Shown here: one piece after another, positions 33,498 through 38,135 of the stretch
Position numbering within the stretch: the stretch's first letter is position 1
Layout of the letters: each line of letters begins with the position of its first letter
Assembly: GCA_046349875.1 (NCBI GenBank)
Contig: JAXMBN010000047.1
Coordinates: 1-38,135, forward strand
DNA length: 38,135 bases
Source of the DNA: JAXMBN01 sp046349875
GTDB lineage: Bacteria; Planctomycetota; Planctomycetia; Pirellulales; Pirellulaceae
Direction of reading: 5' to 3'
Program-made: the position numbers and the translations under genes
Notes under the pieces: model-generated
Database searches by the model: none
Told to the model about the DNA's origin: nothing
Seen by the model: only the letters and a program-made list of their open reading frames with translations

Positions 33498-33817
33498 CGC
33501 TAAATCACCTTTAGGCCTAGCCATGCGCTAGGGAAGAGTCTCGGATGCGTTGAGGTCAAAGCGTCCGCCCATTGTCCTACGATCCCTTCAGATGGGCGAT
33601 ATAATCAGAAGGCGGTCGTTGCCGACCGTCCTTACCGCTTCTCCAGCCATCCCAAGCGGTTGGTTTCCTGGGATTTCGGTGAAAACCTTCTTTCTCGTCG
33701 CGCGTGTAGGCGATAGGATTTCCCTTCTTCTACGGAAATCGGTCGTTCGTCCCGAAGGACGCTGGCTCTTATTACCCATGCGAGCATCGTACGGGTCTGT
33801 ACATTTGGAGTTTTGGA
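33498..33817. other. Structured intergenic region upstream of the MFS transporter
   Basis: There is no gene in this 320-bp region, but it has many inverted repeats. CCTAGC-n5-GCTAGG at 33516-33532 follows the glycosyltransferase stop. A TATAAT box lies at 33600-33605. Immediately after it are hairpins at 33611-33630, 33634-33660, 33717-33740 and 33748-33761. GGAG at 33807-33810 is the ribosome binding site of the transporter. See the separate leader entry. Confidence 0.5.
33600..33817 (+). promoter_or_regulatory. Candidate promoter and structured mRNA leader of the MFS transporter
   Basis: A perfect TATAAT at 33600-33605 could start a leader of about 205 bases. A recognisable -35 at normal spacing is lacking. 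The leader would contain an 8-bp stem with a TTGC loop (33611-33630, one G-T pair). ACCGCTT/AAGCGGT at 33634-33660 has a 13-base loop. GATTTCC/GGAAATC at 33717-33740 has a 10-base loop. CGTCC-cgaa-GGACG lies at 33748-33761. A weaker GGTTT/AAACC lies between (33662-33687). I match it to no known riboswitch class. A purine- or nucleoside-responsive element is one guess, given the gene it precedes. Confidence 0.4.
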
Positions 33818-35326
33818 ATGAATCAAGCGATGGCAACGAAGACAAGTCCAGGCGTGCGCTGGCAACTCTTCTTGATGATGGTCTTGCAAATCTTTATTTG
33901 GGGCGCTTGGCTCCCACTGATCTTCAGTTACCTTCCAGGTTTGAAGTTTAAGGCTGACAAAGCTCCTGATGCACTCGCATTCATTCCAGAATCGATTCAA
34001 TGGTTGTTCTCGGAACAGTCCCTGATTCTGAATGCCTTTCCCGTGGCAGCCATCATCGGCATGTTCTTTTCCAATCAGTTTGCGGACCGCAAGTTTGCTG
34101 CCGAAAAGTTCTTGGCATTTAGCCATTTGATCGGAGGCGTTTGCATCCTGGGCCTCTACTTCGTGACGTCGTTCTGGCCTTTCTTTATTTTGATGTTTGT
34201 TCATTGCCTCTTTTATGTTCCGACGCTATCGATCACCAACTCGATCGCCTTCGCCAACATGAAGGATCCACAGAATGAGTTCGGTCCGGTGCGGATGGGT
34301 GGAACCATTGGATGGATCGCTGCCGCTTGGCCCTTCACCTTCATCTTCGTCGATTGGGAAAAGGTTAGTGCCGCAAAACCCGAAGGATTTGTGAATTGGT
34401 TGGGAACCGTACTTGGAAGTGGACTCGCCGGCGACTCCTTGCAATCGGCTACCAAGTGGACCTTTGTGGTGGCTGGAGTTGCTTCCTTGATCCTGGCCGC
34501 ATTCAGTTTGACACTCCCCCACACGCCGCCCAAGCGAGTCGGTGAGGGTGGCGCGGAGGGTTTGGCTTGGTTGGAAGCCGTCAAGCTTCTCAAGAAACCC
34601 TTCGTGCTGGTCCTGTGGTTGGTAGCATTCGCCGACTCTTTCGTTCACAACTGCTATTTCAGTTGGACCGGCACCTTCTTGGGTACGCCGGTCGATCAGG
34701 GTGGTGTTGGCATTCCTGGCAACTGGATTATGCCGGTCATGAGCGTTGGCCAGATCGCTGAAATCTTGACCATGTTCGTCCTGGGAATGACCCTTCGCAA
34801 ACTGGGTTGGCAAGCCACGATGATGGTGGGAGTGTTAGGGCATGCGGCTCGCTTTGCCGTGTATGCATTCTTCCCAGAGAACTGGATTTTGATCGTTCTC
34901 ATCCAAGTATTGCATGGTATTTGCTATGCGTTCTTTTTTGCGACGGTCTACATATTCGTCGATGCCTACTTTCCAAAGGATGTACGCAATAGTGCTCAAG
35001 GCTTGTTCAATGTGATGATTCTGGGGATCGGCGCCTTGGTTGCGTACTCTGTTTGCCCTTGGTTGATGCAGTCGGTCTACACCAAGGTAACACCGGCCAC
35101 CGAATACTCGACGCAAGAACCCGTATTGGCCAATGGACCTCCTCGTCCTCGCGGTGAAAAACTACCGCCTACGATTACGGTCCCGGAGAAACGTGAAACA
35201 GACTTCAAGAATCTCTTCTTGTTACCATGCATGATTGCTACAGGTGCCGCATTTACATTGGCCTTATTCTTCAATCCACCTCCAGTCAAACCGGAGGAAC
35301 CAGAAGGTGGTACTGGACACCCCTAA
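33818..35326 (+). CDS. MFS transporter of the nucleoside:proton symporter type
   Basis: This 502-residue integral membrane protein has about 12 hydrophobic segments. The start (RWQLFLMMVLQIFIWGAWLPLIFSYLP), SNQFADRKF after the second segment, and FGPVRMGGTIGWIAAAW resemble the NupG/XapB nucleoside:H+ symporter family. FFATVYIFVDAYFPKDVRNSAQGLFN in the second half is also characteristic. It is longer than E. coli NupG because of loops around 180-205 and 415-465. Predicted substrate is nucleosides, moved inward with protons. GGAG at 33807-33810 serves the ATG at 33818. A strong terminator follows, so it is the last gene of its unit. Confidence 0.87.
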   Translation: MNQAMATKTSPGVRWQLFLMMVLQIFIWGAWLPLIFSYLPGLKFKADKAPDALAFIPESIQWLFSEQSLILNAFPVAAIIGMFFSNQFADRKFAAEKFLAFSHLIGGVCILGLYFVTSFWPFFILMFVHCLFYVPTLSITNSIAFANMKDPQNEFGPVRMGGTIGWIAAAWPFTFIFVDWEKVSAAKPEGFVNWLGTVLGSGLAGDSLQSATKWTFVVAGVASLILAAFSLTLPHTPPKRVGEGGAEGLAWLEAVKLLKKPFVLVLWLVAFADSFVHNCYFSWTGTFLGTPVDQGGVGIPGNWIMPVMSVGQIAEILTMFVLGMTLRKLGWQATMMVGVLGHAARFAVYAFFPENWILIVLIQVLHGICYAFFFATVYIFVDAYFPKDVRNSAQGLFNVMILGIGALVAYSVCPWLMQSVYTKVTPATEYSTQEPVLANGPPRPRGEKLPPTITVPEKRETDFKNLFLLPCMIATGAAFTLALFFNPPPVKPEEPEGGTGHP

Positions 35327-35360
35327 TGGGTTTGATCGGTCCATGATTGAAAAAGAACAT

Positions 35361-35393
35361 AAGGCCCTGCCGTTGGACAGGGCCTTGTTTTTT
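35361..35393 (+). terminator. Intrinsic terminator of the MFS transporter gene
   Basis: AAGGCCCTG (35361-35369) and CAGGGCCTT (35378-35386) form a perfect 9-bp stem with an 8-base loop, followed by GTTTTTT. It lies 34 bp after the stop. Upstream A-rich sequence could give weak termination on the other strand for the converging hydrolase gene. Confidence 0.9.
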
Positions 35394-35512
35394 GCCTCAT
35401 GGAGAAAGAGCGATGAGGAAGTCGGGACCAAGGAAAAACAGATTCACACGGTGGAATGAACGTAACTCGCGAATGTGATCGCTTATTCGCCCAATCGCCG
35501 TGTACGTTTCGA

Positions 35513-37729
35513 TCACCGAGCCATCGGTGTGGATTGCAGTTCGGGAATACTCGACCGTTCGATGGACCCAACCGAAATAGAATCCCGTTTCTTCAAATTG
35601 GGTAACCACAATCGTTCTGACCATTTCCCCGACTTGGAGCGTGTTGCTCGCGAATGAAGCATCGGGATCCCTTCGATGTAATTCGTTTCCAACGAAGCTT
35701 GATAGGATGCGGTCTTGACGTCGCGGTCGCTTAGACTAGCGGATTGTGGAGCCCGATCATAACGTTCTGCCCATCGAAGTTCATTGCGAACCATTTCAAG
35801 ATGCTCGCGCAGAATCCTTCGAACTTCGAGAATCGCTCTGGGAGTTCGATGGATATCTTGATGCTGCGACTGCACCATGATCTCGCTCTGCACGTCATCC
35901 ATATGAGCACTTTCAAAGTCGACCACGCCATCGCTGCCGCTCGAGAGTCGATTAAAGAACCCTTCATCGGGGACCACTCCGATGATGTTGTGATAGTAGA
36001 CCCACGGTGCCCGTTTCGATCGCAACATTACAGGAAAGATGGGTGATTCGGGACTGAGAGAGTCGATACTGGTATTGGTCGTCAACAGTTCCGTGTTGCG
36101 AAACAGGCTTGGGTTCTGACGGACCAACGAGTGTCCCGTATCGGTCAAGGTGGTAGGCAATTTGATGATCTTTCGCCCAAGCCATCGCGTATAGTCGTTC
36201 GCAAAATCACTTCCACGATGAGGTGTACCAATGGTGACGACTCTTCGTATCGAAGGATTGGGCTCGAAGAACAACGCTACTTTGAGCTTTTCGATTTCAT
36301 CCGGTTTTCCATGAACTTCTTCAAAAGGATGCTCGCTCAAGATCCGCCAGAATTCATCGCCGCTCGAAATCGTTTGCATGCGACTGACCAGGCCACCCAT
36401 GCTATGACCGACCAAGACCATTTGCTCCATGGCGGGATTCTGACCGGTGGGATCAAGTTTGGATCGTAGTTCCGCTAAGTCTTGCCGCAACTGCGTGGCG
36501 CTGATCCAAAAAGGTTGCCCCGTAGGGTACTGATAGAACCAAAACTGGTAGTTCTGCCGGAGTTCCTGAAAGCTCCTTAGATCATTGAACATCGGCATCC
36601 ACGTGAGTGGGCTCGACCAAAGGCCGTGGACCATAATGACGGGAATACGATTGGGATCGTAGGGTTCCAGCATATAGATTCCGCGGAGATCTTGGGACTT
36701 GTTGGGATCGATCAGCCCCAACGTGCTATCGGTCTGCTTGCGGAAAGAAGGTGTATCCAAGAAGTAGGCCAGTGGAGTACTCAAGTCGGTTTGCAGAGGG
36801 ACGAGTCGACTAGCCAATTGAATGTCGTTACTTTCGAGTGGATCATGCAATTCGAGTACGCAATGGTGTCGGAAGTCCGTTTGCTTTCCTGATCGAACCC
36901 CAGGTGCGGTCACGCGTAGCAATGCCGTGATGGGAAACGACAACCCGTCAGGATAATAGTCTTCCGCTCGATCGATACCGACTTGCTTCTTGCGCACGGC
37001 AATCAATGGAACGCCGACTCCATAAGTGACATTGGCGGTATCCAATCCCTTTACATCGTAGTCATTGCAAAACTCGATGTGATCGAAGTCCTCATTCTTC
37101 CAATTCCCTTTGGCGATCACAGCGATCTCATAGGTCTTTTCACCGACGTGAACCTGATACGCTGTTCCCGGGCGAAGCGTGCCATGTTTATTGACCAGTC
37201 GCAATGAAGATTCGAGCGCACCATTATAGAGATCGCATGCACCACGGAATTGTGGATCGTAGGGATTACGCGCTCCATCCATCTGCGGTGAAAACAAATA
37301 AAGGTAGGCATTGGATCCACTGATGCCGTACATATCCAACGCTTTGCCTTGATCACCAGCTCGCTCACTCCGCTGCCCAATGATGTAGGCTAGCTCGGAT
37401 ACCGCATAGATTTTTTCGCCACCTTGCTCGTTTTCGGCCAACTCCTGTAGCCGCAGCAAACAGGACTCGGGATCTCGCTTATACAACTCCAAGAGATCGT
37501 AACGGCGCAATAGCATCTCCGTTCGAGGCGATACCGTGGGACCCGACTTGGAAAAGAGATGAAGAGGATCGGCCAAAGGGTTGATCGGCATCGATCGCAT
37601 CGTCACAAACTTTTGCGAGGCACACCCCGCACTGAGGACGAACAAAATCAAGCAAATCCAGGCGCAGGCCCAACGGGAATGAGATGCACACCACGGCACA
37701 TCGCAAGCAGCTTCTTTGCAGCTTGGCAT
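35513..37729 (-). CDS. Lipoprotein alpha/beta hydrolase (lipase/esterase-like) with large N-terminal region
   Basis: From the ATG at 37729 the protein has 738 residues. A hydrophobic signal ends in LSAGC, making C36 a lipidation site. The hydrolase core begins near residue 360: IPVIMVHGLWSSPLTWMP (HG oxyanion motif), then VLVGHSMGGLVSR with nucleophile S443, then VVTIGTPHRGSDFAN. The acid and histidine are less certain; SSGSDGVVDFESAH is a good candidate segment. About 320 residues before the core (helical ERAGDQGKALDMYG, then beta-rich QVHVGEKTYEIAVI) have no domain that I can name. The frame is open to 37795. Substrate unknown; an envelope lipid or ester is likely. No T-rich terminator was seen after the stop. 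Confidence 0.85.
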   Translation of the reverse strand: MPSCKEAACDVPWCASHSRWACAWICLILFVLSAGCASQKFVTMRSMPINPLADPLHLFSKSGPTVSPRTEMLLRRYDLLELYKRDPESCLLRLQELAENEQGGEKIYAVSELAYIIGQRSERAGDQGKALDMYGISGSNAYLYLFSPQMDGARNPYDPQFRGACDLYNGALESSLRLVNKHGTLRPGTAYQVHVGEKTYEIAVIAKGNWKNEDFDHIEFCNDYDVKGLDTANVTYGVGVPLIAVRKKQVGIDRAEDYYPDGLSFPITALLRVTAPGVRSGKQTDFRHHCVLELHDPLESNDIQLASRLVPLQTDLSTPLAYFLDTPSFRKQTDSTLGLIDPNKSQDLRGIYMLEPYDPNRIPVIMVHGLWSSPLTWMPMFNDLRSFQELRQNYQFWFYQYPTGQPFWISATQLRQDLAELRSKLDPTGQNPAMEQMVLVGHSMGGLVSRMQTISSGDEFWRILSEHPFEEVHGKPDEIEKLKVALFFEPNPSIRRVVTIGTPHRGSDFANDYTRWLGRKIIKLPTTLTDTGHSLVRQNPSLFRNTELLTTNTSIDSLSPESPIFPVMLRSKRAPWVYYHNIIGVVPDEGFFNRLSSGSDGVVDFESAHMDDVQSEIMVQSQHQDIHRTPRAILEVRRILREHLEMVRNELRWAERYDRAPQSASLSDRDVKTASYQASLETNYIEGIPMLHSRATRSKSGKWSERLWLPNLKKRDSISVGSIERSSIPELQSTPMAR

Positions 37730-37849
37730 CTTTCCCATCCTTGAAATTGCTTCGTTGAATGCGCACTCCAAGCGCATTTTCCCTGTCCCGAACATGCGGA
37801 GAGTAGCAAGTCACTCCCCCTCGATGCAATTGCAATCTGACTTCAAACA

Positions 37850-37886
37850 AAAAACGCTAGCAACGACACAGGCCATCGCTAGCGTT
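37850..37886 (-). terminator. Intrinsic terminator of the gene entering from the right edge
   Basis: On the minus strand AACGCTAGC and GCTAGCGTT form a perfect 9-bp stem (37853-37886) with a 16-base loop, followed by a T run (37850-37854 and beyond). It lies about 33 bp after the stop at 37919 and separates that gene from the lipoprotein hydrolase. Confidence 0.85.
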
Positions 37887-37918
37887 AATGCCACCATCGC
37901 GATTGATTGGAAATGCAA

Positions 37919-38135
37919 CTACTTATCGCGGCGAAGGCTGAAACCTGTCGCGTGAATCCCCGATTCGTCTTCGTACACAAACGATCCCGAGGGTGCCAAA
38001 TACTTGGCGACGACATCGAATGAAGGAAGTTTGTGACGCTCAAGGACGTTACTAAGTACCTTAAACATAGGATTGTTCTCGGACATCTCCTTGAGACGAG
38101 CCTTGTTATTGGGATCGCTAGCCAAATCATAGAAC
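37919..38135 (-). CDS. C-terminal end of an unidentified protein (runs off right edge)
   Basis: The frame is open from the window edge to the stop at 37919, giving 71 visible residues. These start FYDLASDPNNKARLKEMSEN and end APSGSFVYEDESGIHATGFSLRRDK. No catalytic motif or membrane segment is visible. The ending resembles tails of planctomycete secreted or membrane proteins that I cannot name with confidence. The clear terminator downstream supports it as a real gene end. Confidence 0.65.
   Translation of the reverse strand, partial: FYDLASDPNNKARLKEMSENNPMFKVLSNVLERHKLPSFDVVAKYLAPSGSFVYEDESGIHATGFSLRRDK

Noticed and set aside
33550..33951. 133-codon open frame across the MFS leader
   Set aside because: It overlaps the transporter start out of frame, and its translation is not protein-like; the hairpins better explain the region.
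1..38135. CRISPR arrays, tRNA or rRNA genes, insertion sequences, phage genes
   Set aside because: I read the intergenic regions for repeats, cloverleaf-like elements and transposase motifs and found none.

Overview
The window looks like chromosomal DNA of a planctomycete, probably of the Pirellula/Rhodopirellula type. Four lines of content support this: a PSD1 (DUF1549/DUF1553) plus DUF1501 gene pair, a secreted sulfatase, an ECF sigma factor of the planctomycete-rich Sigma70_ECF type next to a Ser/Thr kinase with WD40 repeats, and a large secreted protein carrying an N-terminal LEPR-XLL-like motif. DapF and an LL-diaminopimelate aminotransferase (DapL) occur in the same window, which fits the short DapL route to lysine and peptidoglycan. 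I saw no rRNA, tRNA, CRISPR array, insertion sequence or phage gene.

Layout. 1-1074 (+): end of dapF, overlapped by a DUF374-type acyltransferase. 1138-3454 (-): a tetraheme c-type cytochrome downstream of a broken, membrane-anchored FAD/2Fe-2S reductase. 3712-4812 (-): DusB-type tRNA-dihydrouridine synthase. 5130-7244 (+): polyphosphate kinase. 7253-15625 (-): ECF sigma factor, LEPR-XLL serine protease with glycine/aspartate-rich repeats, and a frameshifted transmembrane kinase with WD40 repeats. 15744-17771 (-): a compact operon of RimI-type acetyltransferase, Nudix hydrolase and LpxL-type acyltransferase. 18285-19724 (+): a lipoprotein with a HESAH motif and a GNAT acetyltransferase. 19778-24504 (-): PSD1 protein and frameshifted DUF1501 protein, divergent from a sulfatase with an internal stop (24946-26841, +). 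27054-28301 (-): DapL with a clear terminator. 28498-35326 (+): SDR oxidoreductase, Tat-type amidase overlapping a DUF218 membrane protein, a GT4 glycosyltransferase, and a nucleoside-transporter-like MFS protein behind a highly structured leader. 35513-38135 (-): a lipoprotein alpha/beta hydrolase and the 3' end of an unidentified gene.

How genes may work together. Inferred units are: an electron-transfer pair (reductase plus tetraheme cytochrome); an envelope signalling block (sigma factor, secreted protease, transmembrane kinase); an envelope-lipid operon (RimI, Nudix, LpxL); and a polymer-degradation locus (sulfatase, PSD1, DUF1501).

Reading-frame lesions. Four otherwise well-conserved genes are interrupted. 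The reductase has about five indels plus a TAA, the kinase has one indel, the DUF1501 gene has two, and the sulfatase has a TAA where GAA is expected. Every indel can be explained by a one-base change in a short homopolymer run, so consensus sequencing error competes directly with genuine pseudogene decay and should be settled first.
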